Part shown: one piece after another, positions 18,966-27,871 of the stretch
Position numbering within the stretch: position 1 is the stretch's first letter
Layout of the letters: every line of letters starts with the position of its first letter
Assembly: GCA_016717655.1 (NCBI GenBank)
Contig: JADKFC010000001.1
Location: forward strand, 186,001-250,000
DNA: 64,000 nt
Direction of reading: 5' to 3'
Origin: Saprospiraceae bacterium
Lineage (GTDB): Bacteria > Bacteroidota > Bacteroidia > Chitinophagales > Saprospiraceae
Program-made: the position numbers and the translations under genes
Notes under the pieces: generated by a model
Told to the model about the DNA's origin: nothing
The model's input: only the letters and a program-made list of their open reading frames with translations
Databases searched by the model: none

Positions 18966-19738
18966 TAAAATATATTTTAAAAGCATCCATCTTGATTTCA
19001 CTTATACTACAACCTTTCCGTCGGCTTAGACACAAAAGAAGATTGGCAAAAATTGCCCTGGTGAATGGAATCAAGTTGGACGCTGAATCCAATTTGGAAA
19101 GCCTGTTTACGCTTGAAGAGGTTTTTGTACAGCGAAGTTATGCCGACTATTTTCCATTTTACAAGAAAGCAACCATTGTGGATATAGGGGCTCACAAAGG
19201 TTATTTTTCATTGTTTGCCTACTACAATGTACTTCAAGGCTCTACCCTTATAGCAGTAGAACCCAATGTTGAGAACATTATTGTTTTGAATAAAAACTTG
19301 CACAATAATCAGGTAAGTGGGATCCAGGTAGTGAATGGAGCGATCCATACTGCCGACGTTAAAATTAATTTGTTCACAAGTGAATCAGAGAATCATAGCG
19401 TAGTTGATTTGGCCAAAAAAAGTGAATTTACTGAGGTGCAGGGTATTCAATTGGCTACCTTGATGGACAGGTTTCATGTGGATAAAGTTGATTTTTTAAA
19501 ACTGGATTGTGAAGGAGCAGAGTACGAAATCCTTTATCAATTACCGAAATCCATTTATGATAAAATCGAAGTGATATCGATGGAGTTTCACGATTTGAAA
19601 AAGGCCGGCTATACAGCCCTTGATTTGGCTGATCACCTGATACAAATGGGCTATGAAATCCTTAAATTGGAACACAGGGTTACCCATAAAAACCTCAACT
19701 ACGGCAGACTTATTGCTAGGAGATTGAAGATTAATTAA
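18932..19738 (+). CDS. FkbM family methyltransferase
   Basis: 268-residue SAM-dependent methyltransferase of the FkbM type, usually O-methylating sugars or natural products. Motif I is DIGAHKGYFSLFA, then AVEPN, and the C-terminal VDFLKLDCEGAEYEIL block is characteristic. An N-terminal hydrophobic and basic stretch (ILKASILISLILQPFRRLRHKRR) may contact the membrane. The ATG at 18932 overlaps prmA by 34 bases; ATG 18947 is an equal alternative. Substrate is unknown. Confidence 0.86.
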   Translation: MALSGMAQNPLIKYILKASILISLILQPFRRLRHKRRLAKIALVNGIKLDAESNLESLFTLEEVFVQRSYADYFPFYKKATIVDIGAHKGYFSLFAYYNVLQGSTLIAVEPNVENIIVLNKNLHNNQVSGIQVVNGAIHTADVKINLFTSESENHSVVDLAKKSEFTEVQGIQLATLMDRFHVDKVDFLKLDCEGAEYEILYQLPKSIYDKIEVISMEFHDLKKAGYTALDLADHLIQMGYEILKLEHRVTHKNLNYGRLIARRLKIN

Positions 19739-20615
19739 CAGGCTCCCAAAGGATAATGGTTTTGTCATCAGAACAGCTTACCAACTCCCTTGTTTTGGGA
19801 AGCATAATCACCTTGTTTACCGAATGAAAGTGCCCTTTGGCAAATGAATTTTTACTTTCAGCCAGCTGTCCATCTTTATTCCAGATTCGGATGGTCTTGT
19901 CTCTGCCAGCCGATACCAACCAGTCATCCATAAAACAGAGACTGTTGATGGTGCCCATATGTGCATTGATGGATGTTTGGCATAGATAATCCTGCTGAGT
20001 ATCCCATATTTTCATCTGTGCATCTCTACCTCCAGAATATAGAAATTGGCCACTTTTAGCCAGTGCAAAAACACTCATTTCGTGGGCTGGAAAAAAATGG
20101 AGCACTATTTGAGAATCTGCGTTAAGCTGATAGATAAAACCATCGCTGGCCCCTGCATATAAAAAATCACCGTCTGGTAGCAGCGTTCGGATGGCCTGTC
20201 TCGTAAGTTGAATCTTGTTTTCAACCGAATAAGAATCAAGTTTCCAAAAGTACAAGATGCCATCACCATGGGCTGATAGGATATGGGTTGCAGTGCTTAT
20301 GATACTATAGATGGGTAAAACCCCGATTTGTGTAGTTGAAATTATTTTATTTTGTTTCAAGTCAATTATGTACAGAATGCCTTCCAATCCGCCGCAAACC
20401 AACAGATTTTGAAGGGGAAGATAGTGACAACAATACAGCGCTTTATTGGATCTGGCTATGAGTTTGCCATTTTCATGCAATTCATTGGGCCAAAACACTA
20501 CATACCCATCGCCCCCTACAGAAAAAAAACCGTGACCAGGGCCTTCGCACATGCCGTAAACAGCCCCTAAGTGACCGTTGAGGGTCGTTTTGTGTTTAAA
20601 AATGAGGTCATTCAT
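19731..20615 (-). CDS. WD40 repeat protein
   Basis: 294-residue protein made almost entirely of WD40-type repeats, visible as recurring segments such as GHLGAVYGMCEG, SGGRDAQMKIWD, SAGRDKTIRIWN and SCSDDKTIILWE. They form a beta-propeller of about seven blades. There is no signal peptide, so it is probably a cytoplasmic scaffold; partner unknown. The 3' end overlaps the convergent FkbM gene by eight bases. Confidence 0.88.
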   Translation of the reverse strand: MNDLIFKHKTTLNGHLGAVYGMCEGPGHGFFSVGGDGYVVFWPNELHENGKLIARSNKALYCCHYLPLQNLLVCGGLEGILYIIDLKQNKIISTTQIGVLPIYSIISTATHILSAHGDGILYFWKLDSYSVENKIQLTRQAIRTLLPDGDFLYAGASDGFIYQLNADSQIVLHFFPAHEMSVFALAKSGQFLYSGGRDAQMKIWDTQQDYLCQTSINAHMGTINSLCFMDDWLVSAGRDKTIRIWNKDGQLAESKNSFAKGHFHSVNKVIMLPKTRELVSCSDDKTIILWEPVN

Positions 20616-20686
20616 GACATATTTATAAAATTGGATTTCCTCTAGGGGTAAAGGTACAAAGAGCAGCGCTTTATGGCTAGTTTTTG

Positions 20687-20694
20687 TATCTTGG
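20687..20694 (+). promoter_or_regulatory. Probable -7 box of the PPTase cluster
   Basis: TATCTTGG is one mismatch from TAnnTTTG and ends 22 bases before the ATG at 20717. It overlaps the upstream in-frame TTG at 20684, supporting the later start. Confidence 0.45.
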
Positions 20695-20716
20695 CGAAAA
20701 ATATAAAAGCAAATTT

Positions 20717-21376
20717 ATGCCGTTGGTTTTTGAAAAAATCCTTGATCCAGGTACCCGATTAGGGGTTTGGCTGGCGACAGAAGGTGATGATTTTTTTGAA
20801 CAGGGCATCCAATTGCACGATACAGAAAAAGAAGAAATTGCCAAACTGCAAGCAAGAAAAAAATCAGAATGGCTGGCATCCCGTTACCTTTTGCACTATT
20901 TGACCGGCCGGGACGAACGGCTGATCACCCTGAAAGACCAAAGTGGCAAGCCTTATCTCGAAGGTAATGCGCACCACATCTCATTGAGCCATTCAGGCCA
21001 ATATACTGCTGCCATTATTGCAGATCATGCAACAGGCATCGACATACAGGTAATCCAGCCCAAGATAGAGCGCATTGTGTCCAAGTTTTTATCACCTTTT
21101 GAAATTGAACACCTTCCCCAAGACCAAATAATGAAGTATTGGCATGTATATTGGGGGGCTAAGGAGTGTCTTTTTAAGGCTTATGGAAAGGGAAGGGTAG
21201 ATTTTAAATCTCAACTATTTATTCATGCCATGGCTGAAAAAGATGATTTTTGTTTGGGCGAGGTCCGGAAGTCAGATGTTAGCGCGCAATACAAAATGGA
21301 ATTTTTGGATTTAGAGGATAGCATTTTGGTCTATATTGCAAAGGAAATATTTAAGATAGAAAATAATGAGAGGTAA
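20717..21376 (+). CDS. 4'-phosphopantetheinyl transferase
   Basis: 219-residue Sfp-type enzyme that moves 4'-phosphopantetheine from CoA to a carrier protein. It has the HHISLSHSGQY strand, the metal-binding GIDIQ motif and the WGAKECLFKAYGKG motif with Glu and Lys. Size fits the longer Sfp/Sfp-like class more than AcpS. It overlaps the following lipoprotein gene by 11 bases. The carrier protein (fatty-acid ACP or a secondary-metabolite one) is not in the window. Confidence 0.9.
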   Translation: MPLVFEKILDPGTRLGVWLATEGDDFFEQGIQLHDTEKEEIAKLQARKKSEWLASRYLLHYLTGRDERLITLKDQSGKPYLEGNAHHISLSHSGQYTAAIIADHATGIDIQVIQPKIERIVSKFLSPFEIEHLPQDQIMKYWHVYWGAKECLFKAYGKGRVDFKSQLFIHAMAEKDDFCLGEVRKSDVSAQYKMEFLDLEDSILVYIAKEIFKIENNER

Positions 21377-21798
21377 GAAACAATTTTGGATTTGGCTGAT
21401 GACCTTGTTGGTGATTTCCTGTGGTCGAAATAAACAGGAAGTACAAGCCGTAGAAGCTAGCAGCTTGCCGGCCGATTTTGAAGTGTTTTATGAAAAGTTT
21501 CATAAAGATACTGCTTATCAGGTAGCCCATATTTTGTTTCCCCTGGAGGGCCAGCAGGCAAAAAATGACGATGGTTCCACTCTTGATCCTCATTTTAAAT
21601 GGCAAAAAAAAGGTTGGCGTATGCATAAACCCTATGATGACATGGGAGGTACCTTTTTCTCGCAGCTTTCTTTCATTTAATGACATAGTTACAGAAGATA
21701 TTGCCGATGGAACTGGTCAATTTACCATGACCCGACGATTTACCAAGATGGATGGTGAGTGGTATTTGATTTACTACAAAGAAATGGGCAGAAAATGA
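21366..21798 (+). pseudogene. DUF4348-like lipoprotein, frameshifted
   Basis: Small lipoprotein with lipobox VISC (Cys about residue 18), then LPADFEVFYEKFHKDTAYQV, as in DUF4348 proteins. The first frame stops at 21680. Removing one T from the T5 run at 21654-21658 joins it to the frame that continues SFLSFNDIVTEDIADG and ends YLIYYKEMGRK, giving 143 residues. It overlaps the PPTase gene by 11 bases and the ATP-grasp gene by four. Function unknown. Confidence 0.75.
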
Positions 21799-22790
21799 AA
21801 TGGACTGACCAGGGATACTGGAAGTCCTTGTTGTTTTACAGGCAGTCTGTTGTTTATTATTGGCTATTGTCAGCCAGGTATCGAAGTTTTACATGGTATG
21901 CGGCGGCCAATCCTGGTATTTCTCATGCAGGCATGTTAAACGAAAAAAAATCCGAAATATATCCCTTATTGCCAACTGCTTTTTTACCTCCCACTCGATT
22001 TCTGGATAGCAGAGAAGCAGCCCTGGTTTTTGTAAGGAGTGAGGAGTTTTCCTTTCCAATAGTAATCAAACCCAATGTTGGATTAAAAGGAATTGCGGTG
22101 GAAGTTTGCCATGACTTACAAGAAGCTGAAATCTATCTCGAAAAATCGCCCAGATCAGAATTTATCATTCAAGAGTATATTAATCTACCTCGAGAATTTG
22201 CTGTTTTATTTTACAGGGTAGGAGATACAGAAAAAGGGATATCCTCTTTTATTGAAAAAAAGTATCCCCAGGTAACAGGAGACGGTATAATGACGCTGCA
22301 CCAGCTCATTGATCAGCATCCACATCCCTACCTGCAAAAAAACAAATGGAAAAAGTACTATCGTGACGAAAAATTGGAGAAGGGCCAGCATAAGTTGATC
22401 CACACAATTGGTAATTACTCCCAGGGCGCCAGCTTCCACTCACTTCAGAGTGAAATCGATAGCCAGATGTTGGAAGGAGTTTTATCATGCATGGATCAAA
22501 TAGAAGGCATTGATTTTTGTAGACTGGATGTGAAAGCCCATAGCATTGAAAAATTGAAAGAGGGAGATTTTAAAATTATAGAAGTAAACGGAGGTAAATC
22601 AGAGCCGCTTCACATTTATGATACCAACACATCTTTTTTTAAGGCATGCCGAGATATTCACCGGCATTGGGTAAAATATACGCGAGTGGTGAATTATCAT
22701 CTTTCCAGAGGTTTTCGGTTGTTGACCACGGCAGAGGGAGTGAGGGCTTTGAAACAGATTAAACAAGTTGTTAAAAATAAAGACAAATGA
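21795..22790 (+). CDS. ATP-grasp domain protein
   Basis: 331-residue protein with ATP-grasp features: the lysine strand FPIVIKPNVGLKGIAVE, a linker FIIQEYINLPREFAV, and near the C terminus FCRLDVKA followed by KIIEVNGGKSEP (metal-binding Asp/Glu-x-Asn). It resembles D-Ala-D-Ala ligase-like enzymes that join a carboxylate to an amine or thiol; the actual substrates are unknown. Start at 21795 makes an ATGA overlap with the previous gene, and the stop makes another ATGA overlap with hldD, so all are coupled. Confidence 0.82.
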   Translation: MKWTDQGYWKSLLFYRQSVVYYWLLSARYRSFTWYAAANPGISHAGMLNEKKSEIYPLLPTAFLPPTRFLDSREAALVFVRSEEFSFPIVIKPNVGLKGIAVEVCHDLQEAEIYLEKSPRSEFIIQEYINLPREFAVLFYRVGDTEKGISSFIEKKYPQVTGDGIMTLHQLIDQHPHPYLQKNKWKKYYRDEKLEKGQHKLIHTIGNYSQGASFHSLQSEIDSQMLEGVLSCMDQIEGIDFCRLDVKAHSIEKLKEGDFKIIEVNGGKSEPLHIYDTNTSFFKACRDIHRHWVKYTRVVNYHLSRGFRLLTTAEGVRALKQIKQVVKNKDK

Positions 22791-23758
22791 TTGTAGTAAC
22801 CGGTGCATATGGTTTTATTGGCAGTTATCTGACCGGAAGGTTGAATGCAATGGGTCTGGGACAAGAGCTGGTCTTGGTTGATGATTTTAACCGACCAGAA
22901 AAGCAATCCAATCTTGAACATAAAAAATGGAGGCACCAAATTGACAGGAATGTTTTTTTGAGTTGGTTGGAAGTGAATGCAAGGGATATTTCATTTGTAT
23001 TTCATTTGGGTGCCAGAACAGACACGGCAGAAACCAATGAATCCTTGTTTAACGAGTTGAATCTGAACTACAGTAAAGAGGTATGGAAAATATGTAGCAC
23101 TTATCAAATACCGATGGTCTATGCTTCAAGTGCCGCGACCTATGGAGATGGCAGTTTTGGCTTTGAAGACAATGAAGCAGAAATGGCCCATTTAAAGCCA
23201 CTCAATCCATATGGCTGGAGCAAACAACGCTTTGATGAATGGGTGTTACTCCAGGAAGCAACACCGCCAGTTTGGGCGGGGTTAAAGTTTTTTAACGTGT
23301 ATGGACCTAATGAATATCACAAAGGAAGGATGGCTTCTGTCATCTTTCACAGTTTTAATAAAATCACAGCAAGTGGTAAGATGTATTTGTTTAAATCACA
23401 CAAAGCGGGGATTGAGGATGGACATCAAAGCAGGGATTTTATTTTGGTAGATGACATTGCATCCATGTGTATTCAAATTATGGAAAAGTCAGGGTTTAAA
23501 AGTGGTATTTATAATGCAGGTACAGGCCAGGCACGGACATTTCTTGACCTGACAATCAACACCTTTAAAGCTATGGGAGTGGAGCCCAATATTGAGTTTA
23601 TAGATACGCCGGTAGACATACGAGATACCTACCAGTACTTTACAGAAGCGAAGATGGACAAATGGAAAGCAATATTTCCTGACGCCCTATTTACCTCACT
23701 CGAAGAGGGAGTCTACCAATATGTAACCCAATATTTAATTTATAACAAAAGATACTAA
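22787..23758 (+). CDS. hldD: ADP-glyceromanno-heptose 6-epimerase HldD
   Basis: 323-residue short-chain dehydrogenase/epimerase that converts ADP-D-glycero- to ADP-L-glycero-D-manno-heptose for the LPS inner core. It has the NADP-binding GAYGFIGSYL, the VFHLGARTDTAE segment, the catalytic YxxxK in NPYGWSKQRFDEW and the family-specific KFFNVYGPNEYHKGRMASV. Length matches E. coli RfaD/HldD. It is the last gene of the coupled cluster. Other heptose genes are not in the window. Confidence 0.93.
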   Translation: MIVVTGAYGFIGSYLTGRLNAMGLGQELVLVDDFNRPEKQSNLEHKKWRHQIDRNVFLSWLEVNARDISFVFHLGARTDTAETNESLFNELNLNYSKEVWKICSTYQIPMVYASSAATYGDGSFGFEDNEAEMAHLKPLNPYGWSKQRFDEWVLLQEATPPVWAGLKFFNVYGPNEYHKGRMASVIFHSFNKITASGKMYLFKSHKAGIEDGHQSRDFILVDDIASMCIQIMEKSGFKSGIYNAGTGQARTFLDLTINTFKAMGVEPNIEFIDTPVDIRDTYQYFTEAKMDKWKAIFPDALFTSLEEGVYQYVTQYLIYNKRY

Positions 23759-23791
23759 TTTTCTGGTCGGAAGGTATGGCAACTTGGATGA

Positions 23792-24752
23792 TTACTTTGT
23801 CATAACCAGGTAGCCAACATAAATCACATAGATAAGAATCATTAGCAGGCCTTGCCATTTTTGGATAATATGTTTTTTTCCTACAAATAACAGAACAAAT
23901 AGTACAATACTAGCCAGGCAAGCAACCATAACATCAATGTTTGATCCACTGGTAAACGGAAGTGGTTTGATTAGTGAACTAATTCCAAGGATTAAAAATA
24001 TATTAAATATGTTAGACCCTACTACGTTGCCAATGGCAATGTCAGTTTGTTTTTTGTAGGCTGCTACAGCTGATGCTGCCAATTCAGGTAGAGATGTACC
24101 TACTGCTACAATGGTCAATCCAATCAAGGACTCACTAAGCCCCATATTTTTTGCCAATGCCACTGCCCCGTCTACAATCCATTTACCACCTATTATCAAC
24201 CCGGCAAGTCCTAAAACAATGAAAAGAAAAGATTTACCTGGAGTAATATTCTGAATTTCAATCTCTGGGCTGTCGTCGGTATCGGACTTTGCAATGCCTA
24301 CTGTATAGTATATAAAAATAATAAAGAAGGCCAAAAATACAATGCCATCTATTCTAGACAGCATGGAGGAATTGTCTCCATCTATTAATTGGTCGTTGGC
24401 CATTACCCATAAAAGCAAAGCAGCCAATAGACTCATCGGAATCTCTTTCCAAATGGTATTACTTTTGGTCGCTAATGGGTAAATTGTTGCTTGAAACCCC
24501 AAGGATAAAAAAAATATTCACAATGTTAGACCCTACTACGTTGCCAATCGCAATTTCTGTATTACCATTCATACTTGCGATCAAACTAACAATCAACTCT
24601 GGTGTAGAGGTGCCAAAAGCAACAATAGTAAGTCCAATAACAATATTGGATATATTGTATTTTTTGGCAAGTGAGGCAGATCCGTCAACCAATAAGTCGG
24701 CTCCTTTTATTAATAAAACAAAGCCTAAAATTAAGAGTAAATAGGTCATCAT
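23792..24752 (-). pseudogene. Calcium/sodium antiporter (CaCA/YrbG-like), frameshifted
   Basis: Inner-membrane cation antiporter with about ten helices and the two inverted alpha repeats of the CaCA family: GTSTPELIVS and GNVVGSNIVNIFFILG in the first half, GTSLPELAAS and GNVVGSNIFNIFLILG in the second. The frame breaks between plus-strand positions 24494 and 24500 (CCCC/AAA); removing one base restores LGVQATIYPLATKSN and gives 319 residues, the normal size. The alpha repeats share 26 identical bases. The indel looks like a homopolymer error. Confidence 0.87.
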
Positions 24753-24798
24753 TTTTTACAGTTTTGCCTGATAGTTGTATAGGAATAGTTTTAAAAAT

Positions 24799-25485
24799 TC
24801 AATTATCGTCTCCTCTTGTTGGAGTTGAGTCGAAACCAAGCCTCATCAAACCAAATAATCCACTGCCCGAAGATTTAATATCAGGATCTGTAATATTTGT
24901 ATCAAGGGTTGCCAGGTCTTTCCAATTGGATTTGCCGGTAGCTTCATAAGCAACCATTGGAGTGAGCGTTAAAAAATCACTGAGTCCAATGTCTATACCA
25001 GCTCCGGCTCTGATTCCAATGCCGGTGGAATTGCCGCTGAGGGATTGGCTGCCTTCGGCTTCCTGAATATAATATCTGAAAAACGGAGCGGCATGAATAA
25101 AGAAGCCCTTTTTAATGGTATTGCCTTGTTTGGAAAAAGTGGGGCAATTGCAATCTTCTGCCAGGTCGAGCACATAAGCATGAACATTAAAATACGCATT
25201 AAAAGAAGAAAGTGAATAATTATAACCATCCACAGAGCTCGCCGCAAACTGCGTGTAGCCCAATTCTGGCATAAATTCAATTCTCCTTTTTTTTAACCTA
25301 AACCAATAATCAACTCCTACATTAAGTCCTGAGTTCAGAAACGAGGCCTTGTTCACATCAATTCTTCGATATGCAAAACCTTCCCAATCTTTGAAAGAGG
25401 TGCTTCCGTAGCCCGCCCTGATTCCAAATTGAGCGAAGACCGTAAGGGAGGTAATCAGCAAACTAAAAACAAGTATGAATCTCAT
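24799..25485 (-). CDS. Outer-membrane beta-barrel protein
   Basis: 228-residue protein with a cleavable signal peptide (ILVFSLLITSLTVFAQ) and alternating hydrophobic strands rich in Gly, Tyr and Phe, as in small eight-stranded outer-membrane barrels of the PorT/OmpA-like type. No periplasmic OmpA domain is present. It lies downstream of the polyprenyl synthetase gene on the same strand. Function unknown. Confidence 0.75.
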   Translation of the reverse strand: MRFILVFSLLITSLTVFAQFGIRAGYGSTSFKDWEGFAYRRIDVNKASFLNSGLNVGVDYWFRLKKRRIEFMPELGYTQFAASSVDGYNYSLSSFNAYFNVHAYVLDLAEDCNCPTFSKQGNTIKKGFFIHAAPFFRYYIQEAEGSQSLSGNSTGIGIRAGAGIDIGLSDFLTLTPMVAYEATGKSNWKDLATLDTNITDPDIKSSGSGLFGLMRLGFDSTPTRGDDN

Positions 25486-25533
25486 AAAATTTTTATTTTA
25501 GAACGAAGTTTCGTTGATTTATGATATACTTTA

Positions 25534-26508
25534 TTACATTTTGCGGGCTGCCATAAAATCTGCTAAGGCATACAAGTGTTTTTTATAATCGTCATCCACT
25601 GTCAATGCTTTAACATGAGATTTGGCCAGGTCATTATAAGCATCCCTAACTTGTAAGGCATATTCTTTGGCTCCTGTATCCACAAATATTTTTTTAATGG
25701 CTTCCACTTTTTCCAGAGGATCTGTCGTCGACCCTGCCTGATAGTAACTTAAAAGGGCATCCTTTTGTTTTGTATCGGCCAGCTCCAGGGCCTTGAGATA
25801 AAGGTAGGTTTTTTTACCCTGGATGATGTCTCCGCCTGCCTGTTTGCCCACCATGGCTGCATCTCCAAAAGCATCCAGCAGATCGTCCTGGATCTGAAAA
25901 GCAATGCCTGAATTGATACCAAAAGCATACAAGTGATTTTGTTCATCTTCACCCGCATCGGCAATGATGGCGCCGGTTTGTAATGCGCAGGCCAAGAGAA
26001 CAGAAGTTTTGTATTCGATCATTTTCAGATAATCAGGTATTGTGACCAGCTCGGTTGTTTCGAAATCCATGTCCATCCTCTGCCCTTCACAAAGCTGTAT
26101 GGCCATTTGATTGAAACATTTAAGGATGTCAGTAGATTTTGATCCATATCCGTTCAATACCTGATAACAATGGATCAGCATTACGTCCCCTGAAAGAATG
26201 GCCGTATTGACATCATATTTTTGATGGACAGTGGGTTGACCTCTTCGCATGGAGGCTTGGTCCATGATGTCATCATGCATGAGTGTAAAGTTGTGAAAGA
26301 CCTCCATGGCATAAGCCGCGGGAAGTGCAAGCTGATGACTTTGCGAGTACATTTCACATGCTAACAGGGTCAATGCCGGACGGATGCGTTTTCCTCCGAT
26401 CGACATTAAATATTGGATGGGTTGATAAAGGGATAACGGAGGCCCGCCGGGTAAACTGGTTTGTATATACTGCTCTATGGCATCATGGTATTTCTGAATG
26501 AACTCCAT
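25534..26508 (-). CDS. Polyprenyl diphosphate synthase (IspA-like)
   Basis: 324-residue trans-prenyltransferase that condenses isopentenyl diphosphate with allylic diphosphates. It has the first Asp-rich motif DDIMD followed by RRGQPTVH, and the second FQIQDDLLDAFGD, both needed for Mg2+ and substrate binding. The KRIRPAL segment binds IPP. Chain length (farnesyl, geranylgeranyl) is not clear from sequence by eye. It lies 12 bases after the pepT stop on the same strand. Confidence 0.92.
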   Translation of the reverse strand: MEFIQKYHDAIEQYIQTSLPGGPPLSLYQPIQYLMSIGGKRIRPALTLLACEMYSQSHQLALPAAYAMEVFHNFTLMHDDIMDQASMRRGQPTVHQKYDVNTAILSGDVMLIHCYQVLNGYGSKSTDILKCFNQMAIQLCEGQRMDMDFETTELVTIPDYLKMIEYKTSVLLACALQTGAIIADAGEDEQNHLYAFGINSGIAFQIQDDLLDAFGDAAMVGKQAGGDIIQGKKTYLYLKALELADTKQKDALLSYYQAGSTTDPLEKVEAIKKIFVDTGAKEYALQVRDAYNDLAKSHVKALTVDDDYKKHLYALADFMAARKM

Positions 26509-26520
26509 ATTACCGACAGA

Positions 26521-27745
26521 TCAGGCAACTGCCAGTTTACAAATTTCAAGAATCATATCTACCGCTTTTTGCATGTCTTGTACTGAGACCCATTCATGTT
26601 TGGAATGGATGGCCTGCTCACCTGCAAAAAGATTGGGACAAGGCAGTCCTTTGTGAGAAAGCACGGCTCCATCAGTGCCACCTCTTATGGCTCCCGATTT
26701 GGGTGTAACACCTATGTTTTCTACTGCTCTTAATGCCAGATCCATTACCTTGGGGTGCTGATCCAGGATGTCTTTCATGTTGCGGTATTGTTCGGTCACC
26801 GTGATATGATAGGTAGAGTTGGGATAGGACTCCATTACTTTTTTACACACCTTGTCAAGGTAGTCTTTTTGTTCGTCCAATCTGGATGTAACAAAGTCTC
26901 TCAGTATAAGTTCTATTTTGGCGGACTCCAGTTTACCTTCGATAGAATTGGGGTGAATAAAGCCCTGCATACCATCCGTTGCTTCTGGACACAGAGAATC
27001 TTTTGGAAAATGGGCCACTATTTCAGAAGCAATTTTTATGGCATTTTCCATTTTCCCTTGGCATAGCCTGGTGTGCGCTAACACCATTGATATCAATAAC
27101 CGCTTTGTTGGCTGAAAAATTTTCAAACTCTATGCTGCCCAGGTCGCCACCATCTAAGGTATAGCCATAGTCGGCGTCCAATAAATCCAAATCCACATGG
27201 GCTACTCCGCGTCCTATTTCTTCATCGGTGGTCAATAGCATTTTTACCTCACCGTGGGGTAGATTGGGATTGTTTAGCATTTGATAAAAAGCATCAACAA
27301 TAATGGCCACACCGCTTTTGTCATCACTTCCCAACAGGGTCAAGCCACTGGCTGTGATGAGGTCGTGGCCGATTTTATTTTTTAAGGCCGGATACTTGGT
27401 AGAGGTAAGTACCTGGGTGGTATCATCAGGTAAAACGAGGTCTTGACCTTGATAATCTGAATGCACAATGGGCTTCACATCCTTGCCCGAGCAATCAGGG
27501 GCAGTATCCAGGTGAGCGCAAAAAAACACCTTGTCTTTTCCTGGTCCACAATTTGAAGGCAAGCTGGCATAGATGTATCCACTTTCATTGGTTTGTGCTT
27601 TTATGCCCATTTCTGCCAATTCTTCCAGTATAATTTCGGTGAGCCATTTTTGTTTTTCTGATGAGGGTGAAGTGGCACTAAGTGGGTCAGCTTCGGTGTC
27701 AACCTGTACGTATCTGAGGAAGCGGTCTCTAACGGTATATTGCAT
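26521..27745 (-). pseudogene. pepT: Peptidase T, two frameshifts
   Basis: Zn-dependent tripeptide aminopeptidase of family M20B. The N-terminal frame has HLDTAPDCSG (metal His and Asp), GSDDKSGVA and the catalytic TTDEEIGRGV; the C-terminal part has IRGGTDGAVLS and the metal-binding HSKHEWV. Two missing bases lie 20 bases apart: a C in the minus-strand CC (plus 27070-27071) and an A in the A4 run (plus 27051-27054). Restoring both gives the canonical SAHPGYAKGKMENAIKIA and a 408-residue enzyme. The double defect in a tiny region suggests sequence error. Confidence 0.88.
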
Positions 27746-27844
27746 GTTTTGATTCTTTAATTTGAGTTATTTACTTTGTTTTGCGAGTAATAAATATTAA
27801 ATATTTCTTTAATGAATACTACTACTTTCCATCTGTTAAAAGTA

Positions 27845-27852
27845 TAACTTTG
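27845..27852 (+). promoter_or_regulatory. -7 box of the NDH-2 gene
   Basis: TAACTTTG is an exact -7 match ending 19 bases before the ATG at 27872. Confidence 0.55.
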
Positions 27853-27871
27853 TATTGAGAAAAAGAAATCA

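Noticed and set aside
25502..25515. Palindrome AACGAA-GT-TTCGTT between the polyprenyl synthase and OMP genes
   Set aside because: Six-base arms with a two-base loop are too short for a terminator and no regulator is nearby; could be chance.
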